Source: a gamma proteobacterium symbiont of Stewartia floridana (GTDB lineage Bacteria; Pseudomonadota; Gammaproteobacteria; Chromatiales; Chromatiaceae). From it: a stretch of 64,000 nt of DNA. Position 1 is the first letter of the stretch. Each line of letters starts with the position of its first letter. Positions 31,214 through 41,670 of this stretch are shown here, piece after piece. Both the position numbers and the translations under genes were made by a program. Location of the stretch: NCBI GenBank assembly GCA_003676145.1, contig NAUB01000023.1, positions 248,001 through 312,000 of the forward strand, in the 5' to 3' direction. The notes under the pieces are model-generated. The model worked only from the letters and a program-made list of their open reading frames with translations, was not told where the DNA came from and did not search any database.

Positions 31214-32290
31214 ATGAATCCTCAACCCTCTAATGTCTCCATGGAACGGCGCGTACTCGACAACCTGAGTACCGCCATTCTGCTGTTCGATCGCGAGTTC
31301 AATCTGCTGTTCATCAACTCAGCCGCGGAAATGCTGTTTGGTGTGAGTGCGCGGAAGATGGTTGGTAACCATGCGGCTGAGTTGCTCTACTGCTCCAGCG
31401 GCATTGTCCGGAACAATCTGAACCGCTCTCTGGAAACCGGGCAACCCTTTACCGAGAGAGAGCATCAGCTGGAGTTGCAGGAGGGCCGCGAGATCACCGT
31501 GGACTGTACTGTGATCCCGCTGAGATCCGGACAGTATGTGAGCGAGTTTCTGGTGGAGATTCAACAGGTGGACCGGCAACTGCGTATCACCCGGGAGGAG
31601 CAGATCCTGTCGCGTAATCAGGCCAGTCGCGCACTGGTCAAGAGCTTGGCCCATGAGATCAAGAATCCACTGGGAGGCCTGCGTGGAGCGGCGCAACTGC
31701 TGGAGCGTGAACTTCCGGATCAATCCCTGACCGAATATACCCAGATCATCATTGAAGAGGCGGATCGACTGCAGAATCTGGTCGATACCATGCTGGGTCC
31801 AAACCGGATCCCGGAGATGAAAGCGGTCAATGTTCACCAGGTCATGGAGCGGGTCTGCAGTCTGGTGCAGGCTGAGTCCGGACCGAATCTGAATGTGATC
31901 AAGAACTACGATCCGAGTATTCCCGATCTCAATGGCGATATGGATCAGCTGATTCAGGCCTTTCTCAATATCGTTCGGAATGGTGTCAGAGCGGCCGGCT
32001 CCCATGGCGTGGTGGGTATAACCAGTCGGGTGTTGCGCCAGTTCACCATTGGCAACATCCGCCACCGGCTGGTGATCTCGATCGAGATCTGTGACAACGG
32101 CCCCGGGATACCACCGGAGCTGCAGGAGCGGGTCTTTTTCCCGCTGGTCTCCGGCAGCAATGGCATGGGACTCGGTCTCTCCATATCCCAGACCCTGATC
32201 AATCGACATCAGGGGCTGATTGAATTCACCAGTAAACCTGGTGAAACCGTATTTAGAGTATTACTTCCTTTGGAGCAGGTAGATGGATAG
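31214..32290 (+). CDS. glnL: Nitrogen regulation sensor histidine kinase NtrB
   Basis: NtrB phosphorylates or dephosphorylates NtrC in response to the PII protein. It has 358 residues with no membrane helix. An N-terminal PAS domain (about 10-125) is followed by HisKA with SLAHEIKNPLGGLRGAAQLL (the phospho-accepting His is about residue 146). The HATPase domain has DNGPGIPPELQERVF and MGLGLSISQ. The stop overlaps the ntrC start by 8 bp. Confidence 0.95.
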   Translation: MNPQPSNVSMERRVLDNLSTAILLFDREFNLLFINSAAEMLFGVSARKMVGNHAAELLYCSSGIVRNNLNRSLETGQPFTEREHQLELQEGREITVDCTVIPLRSGQYVSEFLVEIQQVDRQLRITREEQILSRNQASRALVKSLAHEIKNPLGGLRGAAQLLERELPDQSLTEYTQIIIEEADRLQNLVDTMLGPNRIPEMKAVNVHQVMERVCSLVQAESGPNLNVIKNYDPSIPDLNGDMDQLIQAFLNIVRNGVRAAGSHGVVGITSRVLRQFTIGNIRHRLVISIEICDNGPGIPPELQERVFFPLVSGSNGMGLGLSISQTLINRHQGLIEFTSKPGETVFRVLLPLEQVDG

Positions 32291-33689
32291 AGCATGCCGC
32301 GTATGGGTGATCGATGATGATCGCTCGATTCGATGGGTTTTGGAAAAGACCCTGGAAAAGGCGGAGATGGAGGTTACCAGTTTCGAGAGTGCGGACAGCG
32401 TGCTCAGTTCACTGGATAAAGGCCAGCCCGATGTGGTTGTTTCCGATATCCGCATGCCGGGTATGGATGGTCTGGAGCTGCTGGAGTTGCTGCATGCCCG
32501 CTATCCCAACCTGCCGGTGATCATCATGACCGCCCATTCGGATCTGGATAGTGCGGTCTCCGCCTATCATGGTGGGGCCTTCGAATATCTGCCCAAACCC
32601 TTCGATGTGGATGAGGCCGTTCAGCAGATACGCCGTGCCTGCCGCCAGCAGTTGACGGTGGAAGAGCAGCCGCAAATCGATACCAGTGATGGGGGTAAGG
32701 AGATCATCGGCGAAGCGCCTGCGATGCAGGAGGTGTTTCGGGCGATCGGCCGACTGGCCCGGTCGAATATCACCGTATTGATCAATGGCGAATCGGGTAC
32801 CGGTAAAGAGCTGGTTGCCCACGCATTGCATCGGCACAGCAGCCGCGCCGAGGGACCGTTTATCGCGCTCAATATGGCAGCGATTCCAAAGGACCTGATG
32901 GAATCGGAACTGTTCGGTCATGAGCGAGGTGCCTTTACCGGTGCCCAGACCCGGCGGGTCGGCCGCTTTGAACAGGCGGATACCGGCACCCTGTTTCTGG
33001 ATGAGATCGGCGACATGCCGGCTGAGTTACAGACCAGACTGTTGCGGGTGCTGGCCGACGGTGAGTTCTACCGGGTGGGTGGACATGAACCGGTCAAGGT
33101 CGATGTAAGGATCATTGCGGCAACCCATCAGCATCTGGAGGGGCTGGTCAAGGAGGGGGCATTTCGCGAAGATCTTTTCCATCGTCTGAATGTGATCCGT
33201 ATCCATCTGCCCTCTTTGCGTCAGCGCCGTGAGGACATACCCTTGCTGCTGAACCATTTTCTCAAGACCGCAGCTGAAGAGTTGGCAGTGGATTTCAAGG
33301 TGCTGCTGCCTGAGACGGAAAGCTATCTGAGTCAGTTGGAGTGGCCTGGTAATGTCAGGCAGCTGGAAAACACGGCCCGTTGGCTGACTGTGATGGCGTC
33401 CGGACAGGAGATCCACATCGACGATCTGCCGACGGAGCTGAAAGAGTCCGATACCACGACATCAACCCAGGATGATTGGCGTCAGTTGCTGAGAGGCTGG
33501 GTGAAACGGCGTCTACAGGAGGGATGTGAAGGTATCCTGAATGAAGCGGAACCCGATTTTGAAACCGTGATGATCGAGACTGCCCTTGAGCATACGGCTG
33601 GTAAACGACAGGATGCGGCGAGACTGCTGGGGTGGGGGCGCAACACCCTGACCCGTAAGATCAAAGAGCTCGGTATGGAGGAGAGCTGA
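32283..33689 (+). CDS. glnG: Nitrogen regulation response regulator NtrC
   Basis: NtrC activates sigma-54 promoters when phosphorylated. It has 468 residues. The receiver domain has its phospho-acceptor at Asp54 (VVSDIRMPG). The AAA+ domain has [15 protein letters not shown] (Walker A), the sigma-54-contacting loop GAFTGA and the [14 protein letters not shown] Walker B. The C-terminal Fis-type helix-turn-helix is [18 protein letters not shown]. It is translationally coupled to ntrB. Its likely binding sites lie upstream of glnA and of ntrB itself. Confidence 0.97.
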   Translation: MDRACRVWVIDDDRSIRWVLEKTLEKAEMEVTSFESADSVLSSLDKGQPDVVVSDIRMPGMDGLELLELLHARYPNLPVIIMTAHSDLDSAVSAYHGGAFEYLPKPFDVDEAVQQIRRACRQQLTVEEQPQIDTSDGGKEIIGEAPAMQEVFRAIGRLARSNITVLINGESGTGKELVAHALHRHSSRAEGPFIALNMAAIPKDLMESELFGHERGAFTGAQTRRVGRFEQADTGTLFLDEIGDMPAELQTRLLRVLADGEFYRVGGHEPVKVDVRIIAATHQHLEGLVKEGAFREDLFHRLNVIRIHLPSLRQRREDIPLLLNHFLKTAAEELAVDFKVLLPETESYLSQLEWPGNVRQLENTARWLTVMASGQEIHIDDLPTELKESDTTTSTQDDWRQLLRGWVKRRLQEGCEGILNEAEPDFETVMIETALEHTAGKRQDAARLLGWGRNTLTRKIKELGMEES

Positions 33690-33702
33690 GCTCGATTCCA
33701 TT

Positions 33703-33737
33703 AATCCGGCGACTCAGTTGTGATCCTCAGCCGGATT
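33703..33737 (+). terminator. Possible hairpin after ntrC
   Basis: AATCCGGC pairs perfectly with GCCGGATT across a 19-base loop, just after the ntrC stop. There is no T-run, so it may be a Rho-dependent end or an RNA-stabilising hairpin. Confidence 0.4.
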
Positions 33738-33875
33738 GGGCTGGGCCGAAACGCTCCATCCCCAGAAAATTCCGGGTATCAGGCTTTTGTCCGAAGCGTG
33801 CACTGGGGTTAAGATGCTGCATCCGAAGCAGCCCCCTGGGGGTTGTGATCTCAAGTTTCAAAACGTAGGTGTAGC

Positions 33876-34274
33876 ATGGATTCCAGTACTATCGATCTGC
33901 CGAACAGCGAAATCGAATCAGTAAAATTTGAAGACGGCAGACTGACCATCTCATTTTCACGGGTCATCATCATCAAGACCATGAGCGGTTCAGCTGAACG
34001 CACCCGCTGGTACCAGGCCGGTGACCTGATCTTCGAGGAGGCGGAACTTGAATCGTCACTCCCCGAATGCCCCTGTATCTGCGAAGGGGGGGATGTGGGT
34101 GAGAATGTCTACACCTATCGGGATATGATTCCATTGCCTTTGGAGAGCCAGGGCAGAGCAAGATGTGACCTGAAAATCAAAGACCAGGAACCTCTGCAGG
34201 CCTGGGCGGAAGGGGTCAAACTGGCGATGAAGGAGAGACCCCGCTATATCGAACATCTGCGGGATTCCGATTAA
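33876..34274 (+). CDS. Hypothetical protein, 132 residues
   Basis: I do not recognise this protein. It has no signal peptide or membrane helix. A beta-rich N-terminal half ([20 protein letters not shown]) precedes a CPCICEGG cluster with three cysteines near residues 69-73, and the C-terminal tail is helical and charged. It resembles in style the small uncharacterised proteins conserved in Chromatiales-type genomes, but that is only an impression. It ends convergent with endonuclease V, overlapping it by 4 bp. Composition is like its neighbours. Confidence 0.7.
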   Translation: MDSSTIDLPNSEIESVKFEDGRLTISFSRVIIIKTMSGSAERTRWYQAGDLIFEEAELESSLPECPCICEGGDVGENVYTYRDMIPLPLESQGRARCDLKIKDQEPLQAWAEGVKLAMKERPRYIEHLRDSD

Positions 34275-34963
34275 CCACGGCGGGATGCACCGCTAACGGC
34301 AGACTTGTCCACTGAAGCAAGATGATGGGCCGCCCGAGTGGTCTCAGGCAGTTTATAGTGAGTAGTGGCGGCCAATACATAGTTCACGGCGCTGCTCAGT
34401 GAAATCCGGTGACCAATCGAAACATAGATTGGTTTCACTCCTGAACGGCTGCGCACCACCGCACCGATCACCTCTTCCCGATCGATCAATGGAAGCCAAC
34501 TCCCCTTCTTCTGCGACAGCGCTTGATGAGTGCCGATCAGGCGTGTCTTGGCAACACCGATCGAGGGGATATCGGTGAGTAGACCCAGATGACAAGCCAG
34601 GCCAAAGCGTCTTGGATGGGCTAATCCCTGGCCGTCGCATAACAGCAGATCCGGTGGGCAGCTGAGCTTTTCAATCGCCTGCAGGATCGCCGGCACTTCC
34701 CGAAAGGAGAGCAGACCCGGTATGTAGGGAAACCGGGTTGGAACTCTTGCTATCGCCTGTTCGACAAGTTGAAGAGAGGGGAATTCGAGAATTGCGATCG
34801 CCGCTCGGGTGACTTTGCCGGCTGCCTCAAAGCCCACATCCACTCCGGCGATGCGTTGCGGATTTCTCATCTGATCAACTTGGATAACCTGGCTACTGAG
34901 CTGTTTCTGTAGGGCTATAGCATCCTTAGGTATCAGGTTCCATGGGTGACTTAGGGCCATCAA
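34271..34963 (-). CDS. nfi: Endonuclease V (deoxyinosine 3' endonuclease)
   Basis: Endonuclease V cleaves DNA one base 3' of deoxyinosine and starts repair of deaminated adenine. It has 230 residues. The Asp in AGVDVGFE, the Glu in [12 protein letters not shown] and [21 protein letters not shown] are the signature parts. The [19 protein letters not shown] motif (catalytic Asp) and [11 protein letters not shown] are also present. It is a single-gene transcript divergent from the ODP gene. Confidence 0.93.
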   Translation of the reverse strand: MMALSHPWNLIPKDAIALQKQLSSQVIQVDQMRNPQRIAGVDVGFEAAGKVTRAAIAILEFPSLQLVEQAIARVPTRFPYIPGLLSFREVPAILQAIEKLSCPPDLLLCDGQGLAHPRRFGLACHLGLLTDIPSIGVAKTRLIGTHQALSQKKGSWLPLIDREEVIGAVVRSRSGVKPIYVSIGHRISLSSAVNYVLAATTHYKLPETTRAAHHLASVDKSAVSGASRRG

Positions 34964-35003
34964 TTGATGATTTCCGCTTACAAAATTTCAAAAGATAGCT
35001 TAA

Positions 35004-35107
35004 TCTTGAAGTTCAGAGTTCAAGAAAACAACTAATATTATTTATAAATTACTGTATTATGTTTAAGCTTTCTTGAAACTGGACGATACACCTGTATCGA
35101 TTTCAAG
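35004..35107. promoter_or_regulatory. Inverted-repeat cluster upstream of the ODP gene
   Basis: Two nested palindromes are seen. TCTTGAA-gttcagag-TTCAAGA is at 35004-35025. CTTGAAA ... TTTCAAG (35072-35107) encloses CGATACA-cc-TGTATCG (35084-35099). The shared CTTGAA/TTCAAG half-sites suggest a dimeric regulator binding in tandem, or the second set forms a stable RNA hairpin just before the gene. The region is AT-rich and includes a -10-like TATTAT near 35055. Confidence 0.5.
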
Positions 35108-35160
35108 GATGGATCTGCTTCAAGCGGTACAGTTTTAACAGCGAAATCTTAAAGAATATT

Positions 35161-35919
35161 ATGTCAGTCGAGCTATTCAATAACGGAAGCCACATCTGTG
35201 TGGCATTCAGAGACCTGGTCTCAGGTGAAGCCGTACAAGCCAATCAGTTTCTAATCTACGATCATCAGCATGCTGCACTCATCGACCCGGGCGGTGAACT
35301 GACCTACTCCAGGCTGTTCATGGCGATCAGTGACTATATGAATGTGAAGAAGCTGGATTATGTGGTTGCCTCCCATCAGGATCCGGATATCGTCGCTTCC
35401 GTCAACAAATGGTTGGTTGGTACAGACTGTAAGGTTGTGGTACCTGCCCTGTGGGAGCGCTTCATCCCCCATTTCACTCGCCCCGGCCGCTTGGTTGATC
35501 GGGTTGTGGCGATTCCGGATGAGGGCACCAATCTGCAACTGGGGAACATCCGCCTGATGGCATTGCCCGCTCACTTCCTTCACGCGGAAGGCAATTTCCA
35601 GTTTTATGATCCACTCAGCCGGATCCTCTTCTCCGGAGACTTGGGCGCCAATCTGCCACCGGGCGACCTTAATGCTCCGGTGAAAAAGCTCTCTGAGATG
35701 ATGCCCTACATGGAAGGCTTTCACCGTCGCTATATGAATTCCAACAAGGTTTGCAGACTCTGGGCGAACATGGTCCGTCAACTCGATATCGATATGATCG
35801 TACCCCAGCATGGGCGGGCATTCGTCGGCAAGAAAGTGGTCAATGAGTTCATCTCCTGGATCGAGAATCTGGAGTGCGGTGTGGATCTCGTCACCCAGGA
35901 CAACTATCAGTTACCCTGA
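35161..35919 (+). CDS. Standalone diiron ODP-type metallo-beta-lactamase-fold protein
   Basis: This 252-residue protein has the fold of the flavodiiron N-terminal domain but lacks the flavodoxin domain. Metal ligands are visible as HQDPD (about residue 72), then LHAEGN, then an Asp exactly 18 residues after that His (FSGD), and a last His in PQHGRAF. The H-X18-D spacing is that of flavodiiron/ODP proteins. The usual second His of HxExDH is Ile and the Glu is Asp. ODP relatives bind oxygen at a diiron site and act as sensors in chemotaxis or signalling. A GGDEF-EAL gene lies convergent to it. A role in oxygen or nitric oxide sensing is inference. Confidence 0.85.
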   Translation: MSVELFNNGSHICVAFRDLVSGEAVQANQFLIYDHQHAALIDPGGELTYSRLFMAISDYMNVKKLDYVVASHQDPDIVASVNKWLVGTDCKVVVPALWERFIPHFTRPGRLVDRVVAIPDEGTNLQLGNIRLMALPAHFLHAEGNFQFYDPLSRILFSGDLGANLPPGDLNAPVKKLSEMMPYMEGFHRRYMNSNKVCRLWANMVRQLDIDMIVPQHGRAFVGKKVVNEFISWIENLECGVDLVTQDNYQLP

Positions 35920-35926
35920 TGATCAG

Positions 35927-35953
35927 GCCACCTGCCTGACTGGCGGTGGCTTT
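35927..35953. terminator. Hairpin terminator between ODP and GGDEF-EAL genes
   Basis: GCCACC pairs with GGTGGC, with an inner GCC/GGC pair around TGACT, and a short TTT follows on the plus strand. It lies 7 bp after the ODP gene stop in the gap between convergent genes. Confidence 0.65.
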
Positions 35954-35997
35954 GCCATAGAGACAAATCGAAGCGTGGTATTACACTGACCTGTCGG

Positions 35998-37950
35998 TCA
36001 GCTGAGCTCTGTTGACGGCACTATTTCCGGAATCTGCTCAACGGGGATGGGTTTGCTGAAATAGTATCCCTGCACATATTCGCACCCCAGATGAGTCAGA
36101 ACTTTCAACTGCTCTTCTGTCTCCACGCCTTCTGCAATCACTTCCAGTTCCAAAGCCTTGCCCATGGAGAGAATGGCATTGACCAGCGAGTATTGGTTGC
36201 CGGGTTTTGGTGAATCATGCTCTTCTGACCACTGTAACTGGCTGATGAAACTGCGGTCGATTTTAAGTTGACCGATTGGTGCATTGTCGATCGTGGCCAG
36301 CGATGAGTAGCCGGTACCGAAATCATCAACTGAAAAGGTGATATCCAGTTCCGATAACTGTTTCAGAGTATCATTGGCAACCTTGTTATCCGGCAACAGC
36401 AAGGATTCCGTGATTTCGAAAACCAGACAATTGGGATCGAGCTTGTAACGCTCGATGATCTGCTTCACCTGAGAGTAGAAGCTGGAGTTCTCAAGCTGTT
36501 TGGCACTGACATTGATCGCATAACGAATCGAGGGATCGAACAGCTTCTGTTGCTGCCAGGTAATGATCTGTTTTACCGCCGTCTCCAGGACCCAATTGCC
36601 GATTTCAACAATCATACTGGTATCTTCGGCAACATGGATAAACTGGTCCGGGGTGACAATGCCCCGATAGGGGTGTTGCCAACGTAACAGGGCTTCTAAC
36701 GCATAAATGCTGCCATCGCTGCGCATTTGAGGCTGGTAGTAGAGACTGAACTGTTGCTCCACCAGAGCCACCCGCAGTTCGGCCTCCAGGATCATGCGCT
36801 GCCTGGCCATCTCCTGCATGTTGGCCTGAAAAAAGCGGGCCAGTGCCCCACCCTCTTTTTTCGCCTGGTACATGGCGGTATCCGCCTGACGCACCACATC
36901 GTTGAGATTGTCTTTACTCTGAAAAGGAAAGATGCTGATGCCGATGCTCAGGGTGATCTGAAAGCTGTGACCACCGAGTATGATCGGTTCACTCAATGCG
37001 CTGGTGATATGTTCGGCAAAGCGCTGGGCAATCACCGCCATGATATTTTTATCATGATGTTGCTCAGCAAGCAGGACGACAAATTCATCGCCACCCATGC
37101 GAAACAGCATGTCTTCCTTGCGCGTTTGATGTTTGATTCTGTTGGTGAAATCGATCAGCAGCTTGTCACCGGTGTGATGGCCAAGTGAATCATTGATGTT
37201 TTTAAACCGGTCGAGATCCATGAACAACAGGGCGCCAAAGGAGTGTTGCCGCTTGGCAAGTGCGAGGGCATTTTCCAGTCGTTCATAAAGCGAGGCCCGG
37301 TTCGGTATGCCGGTGAGTAGATCGTGAAATGCCTGGTAGTGAATCTTCTCTTCAGATTTTTTGATTTCGGTGACATCGCTGATGACGATGAGAATCGTTT
37401 CTGACCAGTGTGGAGAGCCTGATCTATCGTCGCTATCCAGTCGTCGACCCTGAATCCTGCCGATGAAGCTACTCGTGTCCGAACCCTTGTCACCCACCTT
37501 GAATCGAACATCGATATGTTTATCCTGCGGTTGTTTGACAAAGGCGTTGAAGCGGCTGCGAAAGATGTTCTGATCAATCGGCAGCATGAACTCTGCCAGG
37601 GCCTTGCCGGTGAGGCTGTATTTTTCCATGCCCAGCATGGAGGCGAGCATCTGGTTGGAGCGTATGATCAGGCCACTGTCATCGAGGCTGGCGTAACCGA
37701 CCGGGGCTTCGTTGTAGAGATCGAGATACTGTTGATGGGTAAACTCCAACTTCGCCTGAGATTGGCGTAACTCTTCGTTCTGCAACTCCAGCTCGATCTG
37801 ATGAACATGCAGATCCTGCAGCAACCTGTCCCGGTCAGCCAGTTTTTTTTCATAAGTGATGCGTTGCCGTCTTTGCGCAATCTGCTCAGCCCGCTCGCGC
37901 ATATACTCATGGTTTGGATGGCCAGGTTTGTTGATGTCGTCGTTACCCAT
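35998..37950 (-). CDS. PAS-GGDEF-EAL cyclic-di-GMP signalling protein
   Basis: This 650-residue cytoplasmic protein turns over c-di-GMP. A coiled-coil N-terminus (rich in E, Q, R) leads to a PAS domain (about 65-190). A GGDEF domain with an intact GGDEF motif (about residue 287) and an RxxD inhibitory site (RKED, five residues earlier) follows. The EAL domain has all the catalytic marks: EALLRW, INVSAKQLE, FEITES, DDFGTGYSS, KIDRSFI, AEGVE and QGYYF. Both activities therefore look possible. It is 18 bp downstream of the CheB-CheR fusion gene and probably co-transcribed with it. Confidence 0.93.
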   Translation of the reverse strand: MGNDDINKPGHPNHEYMRERAEQIAQRRQRITYEKKLADRDRLLQDLHVHQIELELQNEELRQSQAKLEFTHQQYLDLYNEAPVGYASLDDSGLIIRSNQMLASMLGMEKYSLTGKALAEFMLPIDQNIFRSRFNAFVKQPQDKHIDVRFKVGDKGSDTSSFIGRIQGRRLDSDDRSGSPHWSETILIVISDVTEIKKSEEKIHYQAFHDLLTGIPNRASLYERLENALALAKRQHSFGALLFMDLDRFKNINDSLGHHTGDKLLIDFTNRIKHQTRKEDMLFRMGGDEFVVLLAEQHHDKNIMAVIAQRFAEHITSALSEPIILGGHSFQITLSIGISIFPFQSKDNLNDVVRQADTAMYQAKKEGGALARFFQANMQEMARQRMILEAELRVALVEQQFSLYYQPQMRSDGSIYALEALLRWQHPYRGIVTPDQFIHVAEDTSMIVEIGNWVLETAVKQIITWQQQKLFDPSIRYAINVSAKQLENSSFYSQVKQIIERYKLDPNCLVFEITESLLLPDNKVANDTLKQLSELDITFSVDDFGTGYSSLATIDNAPIGQLKIDRSFISQLQWSEEHDSPKPGNQYSLVNAILSMGKALELEVIAEGVETEEQLKVLTHLGCEYVQGYYFSKPIPVEQIPEIVPSTELS

Positions 37951-37968
37951 TGCTGCAGACTGTTTCGT

Positions 37969-40887
37969 TTATTGAGTTTTCAACAGGCCCACAAACCAAT
38001 GGCGGTGACCAATGACCATTTCTGCAACCGTCAGATGTCGATTGATGATCTCACCATCTTTTCGTCTTACCGGGACTTCGCGGGTTTTGCCGATAATATT
38101 TGAGTTGCCCTCTTGCAGATATCGTTGAATGTGATGGTCATGCTGTGCGGCGTGATCGTCCGGCATGAGAATCGATATGTTTTGATCGATCAAGTCGCTG
38201 TCATCGTAGCCGACCAGGTCGATCAGGGCCTGATTGACTTCCTGGATCTCGCCCTGTTCATTGATCAATACATAGGCGTCGCTGACTCGGAGCAGAGCCT
38301 CCATTCTCAGCTCCTGTTCCACCAGTTTGTTTTGTGCCTTACGTAAGCCGCTGGTGCTGACAAAGGTGAAGACCACGCCGGAATAGGTGTCGGGTGCAAT
38401 CTGATAGGGAAAGACGCGCATGAAAAACTCTTCGCCGGTCTCTGTACTGATCTTTTCCCGTTCAATACCGGTTTCTTGAATCAGCACCTCTTTGGCAAGC
38501 TGAACCAGATCCACATTGAGTAGTCTGTGGGAGAGGTGACTGATCGGTCTTCCGATGTCCTGGTCGATGATGCGAAAGAGCTGTGTGGCCTCCGGGGTAT
38601 AGCGCCGTATATCCAGATTCTCATCGAGAAACAGGGTGGCGACACGGGTATTGCAGAGCAGGTTGTCCAGGTCGTTGTTCACCTCTGTCAGTTCGGTGAT
38701 CTTACCCTGGTACTCGGAGTTGACCGTATAGAGCTCTTCGTTGACCGACTGCAGCTCTTCGTTGGTACTCTGCAACTCCTCATTACTGGCCAGCAACTCT
38801 TCGTTGGTTGCCTGCAGCTCTTCATTGGAGGTCTCAAGTTCCTCAACGGTTGCCTGCAGGTTTTCCCGGGTAAACTGCAGTTCGTTCTCCAGGTCGATGA
38901 TGCGCTGCTGTGCCTCCTTGCCCACATTGTAGGTTTCGGGTGAGGAGGTGTCGGATTGAGTGGCTGTGCGAACCTCTTCGATAAATACCGCGACCATCAT
39001 GGCCTGGCGTTTTTTTGTCGGTAGCGGTTTCAGCCGCATATTGACGATTTTATGGTTCTCTGCCAGGTTCAGATTGATGTTGGAATAGATCAGCTCCTCT
39101 TTACTTTTGAAGACTTTTTGCAGACCGGTGGAGAGCGGGATCGCCAGATCCTTGATGACCAGTTTGGAGACGTCATTGACCACCTTTCCGGTGGTGAATT
39201 GAAGATAGTCTTTGGCGTCACCGGCGACATGCATCAGCTCCAGCGATTCACTGACCACCAGGCAGAACGGCAGATAGTCTCCTGCCACACCCTCCACCAG
39301 GCGTTCCAGCAGACGCTCCTCCTCATGTATGCGCGCTGCCATGCCTCGGCCTGACATGCGGTTGTTGTTATACCATCGCTTGGCATCGAAGTTGATCGCC
39401 GGTTCCGACAGTTCGGACTGGCGGCGTCGGCCACGGGATTGGTAGATTCGCCATTTGTGATCGACCGGATCGAAATACTCGCCCAACTCACCGGTGGTCT
39501 CACTGCTGCCGAGGAACAGTATGCCTTTCGGATTGAGGGCAAAGTTGAACAGCTCGAGAACCCGTTTCTGCAACACCGGTTGCAGATAGATCAGCAGATT
39601 ACGGCAGCTGATCAGATCGATGTTGGTAAAGGGGGGATCCTTCACCAGATTGTGCTGGGCGAACACCACCATCTCTCTGACCTGACGGCTGATATAGAAC
39701 CCTTCATCCCGACGATAGAAGTATTTCGAGAGCATGCCGGGCTCGATATCCGCCACCGCACTCTCGGCGAAGACGCCGGCACTGGCCGCCAGGATCGCCT
39801 CCCGGTCCACGTCGGTGGCGAAGATCTTTACATCCAGTGCCAGATTCTGTTGCTCCATCACCTCACAACAGAGAATCGCCAGACTGTAGGCCTCTTCACC
39901 GGTGGAGCAACCGCTGACCCAGATGCGAAGTTTGTCCTCTTTAGCCTCTTTCAAGAGCTGCGGCAGATATTTCTCATTGATGGCGTCAAACGCCTCCGGA
40001 TCCCGGAAAAAACTGGTGACGCCGATCAGCAGATCTTTGTGCAGACTGTTGAGCTCAACCGGATAGCTTTCGAGAAAGCGCACATAGTCACTCAGATCAT
40101 GGATCTGATTGACCGCCATGCGGCGCTCGATACGACGAATGATGGTGGTGGGTTTGTAGTAGGTGAAATCGATCTTGTTGCTCTCTCTGAGCAGGGCGAA
40201 GATCCGTGTCACCCCATCCTCATCGTTGAGCATGGTGCTGGCATACTCATCCTTGGCAGTGAACGGATGCTTCAGATAGGAGAGCAGCTGAGTCGGCATC
40301 TCATTGGGGGGCAGGATGTAATCCACCAGCCCGGTGGCGATGGCGCTGCGCGGCATGCCGTCGAAAGCAGCGGTCTCCTCCACCTGGACCATCACCATGC
40401 CGAGCTCTTCCTTGATGGCGCGGATACCACTGGTGCCGTCACTGCCGGTGCCGGAGAGTACGATGGCGATCGCCTTGGCGCCCTGGTCTTCGGCCAGAGA
40501 ACGGAAAAAGATATCGATCGGCAGGTTGATGCCTCGCGCATCCCGATCCTGCTCCGACAGAATGATGCGTCCGTGAAACAGACGCAGGTTCTTGTTAGGC
40601 GGAATCAAATAGACCGAATTGGGTTCTACCAGGACACCATCTTCAGCCCGGTGTACCGGCATCCGGGTGCGTTTTGAAAGCAGTTCCGCCATCAGGCTTT
40701 TGTGATCCGGCGAAAGATGCTGAATCACCACGAAGGAGACCCCGCTGTCCGGCGGCATCACCTTGAAGAAGGCTTCGATAGCTTCCAGCCCACCGGCAGA
40801 GGCGCCGATTCCTACGATATGAGTTGGTTTTACAGAGGCATCCAACTCATCTGGAAGCTCTGGATCGGTGGTGGTTTTCTCATTCAT
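37969..40887 (-). CDS. CheB-CheR-PAS fusion chemotaxis-type signalling protein
   Basis: This is a 972-residue fusion. The CheB methylesterase domain (about 20-215) has the catalytic Ser in [11 protein letters not shown], His in [11 protein letters not shown] and Asp in [11 protein letters not shown], with no receiver domain before it. The CheR methyltransferase domain (about 225-490) has [11 protein letters not shown] and [14 protein letters not shown] long coiled coil (about 660-735) is built from repeats of the kind [23 protein letters not shown]. Two PAS domains end the chain, with no kinase domain. Such fusions are thought to sense and adapt within signalling pathways. No other che genes are seen in the window. 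Confidence 0.93.
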   Translation of the reverse strand: MNEKTTTDPELPDELDASVKPTHIVGIGASAGGLEAIEAFFKVMPPDSGVSFVVIQHLSPDHKSLMAELLSKRTRMPVHRAEDGVLVEPNSVYLIPPNKNLRLFHGRIILSEQDRDARGINLPIDIFFRSLAEDQGAKAIAIVLSGTGSDGTSGIRAIKEELGMVMVQVEETAAFDGMPRSAIATGLVDYILPPNEMPTQLLSYLKHPFTAKDEYASTMLNDEDGVTRIFALLRESNKIDFTYYKPTTIIRRIERRMAVNQIHDLSDYVRFLESYPVELNSLHKDLLIGVTSFFRDPEAFDAINEKYLPQLLKEAKEDKLRIWVSGCSTGEEAYSLAILCCEVMEQQNLALDVKIFATDVDREAILAASAGVFAESAVADIEPGMLSKYFYRRDEGFYISRQVREMVVFAQHNLVKDPPFTNIDLISCRNLLIYLQPVLQKRVLELFNFALNPKGILFLGSSETTGELGEYFDPVDHKWRIYQSRGRRRQSELSEPAINFDAKRWYNNNRMSGRGMAARIHEEERLLERLVEGVAGDYLPFCLVVSESLELMHVAGDAKDYLQFTTGKVVNDVSKLVIKDLAIPLSTGLQKVFKSKEELIYSNINLNLAENHKIVNMRLKPLPTKKRQAMMVAVFIEEVRTATQSDTSSPETYNVGKEAQQRIIDLENELQFTRENLQATVEELETSNEELQATNEELLASNEELQSTNEELQSVNEELYTVNSEYQGKITELTEVNNDLDNLLCNTRVATLFLDENLDIRRYTPEATQLFRIIDQDIGRPISHLSHRLLNVDLVQLAKEVLIQETGIEREKISTETGEEFFMRVFPYQIAPDTYSGVVFTFVSTSGLRKAQNKLVEQELRMEALLRVSDAYVLINEQGEIQEVNQALIDLVGYDDSDLIDQNISILMPDDHAAQHDHHIQRYLQEGNSNIIGKTREVPVRRKDGEIINRHLTVAEMVIGHRHWFVGLLKTQ

Positions 40888-41005
40888 TTCGCTATCTGAA
40901 AGGTCTGGTTTTGGGGTTTGAATCCCAAGCTGATTATACTGATCAAAACACTATGAATATTGATGTGTAACAATTAAACACGTTTTTTACGCTTACCGGC
41001 GATCA

Positions 41006-41542
41006 TCAAATCGTATTCATACAGACCGGGCAGACGGTATAGCTGACTTGGAAACTGTGTCTGCACCAATGTTGTGCAGCTTCGTCCGGTTCAAGCCAAA
41101 CTTGATCCGATTCAATGCGGTTACAGATACTGCAGCGCCATACGGTCTCGGCACTCCCACCGTTTGCAGGATGAATCTCCACCGGCGGATCCAGAGGTTC
41201 GCTACTCAACTGAGTGTGGGAGATCCGCAGGCCTGCATCGGCCAGGGGTTCGATCTGCATCGACATAAAGCGTTTCTGGTCAGCGGAATCACAGCGATAG
41301 GGCACTGCTTTCGTCTGTTGGGTCTGTCTTACATAGGCAAACACGGTGTGTAACAACATCCTTGTGGTCGTATCCTGAACATAGGCTTCAAGCTTGTTTC
41401 CAAGAACCCGGTTCTTTTTCAGGTTCTCATGGTTTTGATGTTCATCGGTGTTTGCCTGCAGAAACTGGTCCCAGTCGCCATCGATGTGGCAGATCTGGTT
41501 CTCTGCATCCAATTCGTAGATGGTTGAGCCTTTGCTGAACAT
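41006..41542 (-). CDS. Orphan PAS-like protein with C-terminal CxxC...CPxC motif
   Basis: This 178-residue protein starts at MFSKGSTIYELDAENQ. An ATG four codons earlier, at 41554, is also possible. The N-terminal 110 residues look like a PAS-type sensor. The C-terminus carries CSICNRIESDQVWLEP ... CRHSFQVSYTVCPVC. This closely follows the tail module CxxCKKIRDDxGxW...H...FSHGxCPxC, which is usually joined to histidine kinases, receivers and PAS/GAF proteins. Here it stands without a kinase. The four cysteines suggest metal or redox binding. Function unknown. Confidence 0.75.
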   Translation of the reverse strand: MFSKGSTIYELDAENQICHIDGDWDQFLQANTDEHQNHENLKKNRVLGNKLEAYVQDTTTRMLLHTVFAYVRQTQQTKAVPYRCDSADQKRFMSMQIEPLADAGLRISHTQLSSEPLDPPVEIHPANGGSAETVWRCSICNRIESDQVWLEPDEAAQHWCRHSFQVSYTVCPVCMNTI

Positions 41543-41670
41543 AATTCCCAACAAAATCTGTTGAACACGGCTGATTAAAAAGCATTAAACGTGCCTTTAT
41601 GAAAATCTAGATGCCAAATCAGTTATTGACAAGAGACAATACCGTCAAACAACCTATAGAAATTAGGAGG

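Noticed and set aside
38690-38900. Tandem DNA repeat inside the CheB-CheR gene
   Set aside because: It encodes a coiled coil of repeated NEEL-type heptads, so the repetition is explained by protein structure.
39439-40677. 412-codon plus-strand frame opposite the CheB-CheR gene
   Set aside because: Antisense shadow in a GC-rich coding region. The minus-strand protein has all catalytic motifs.
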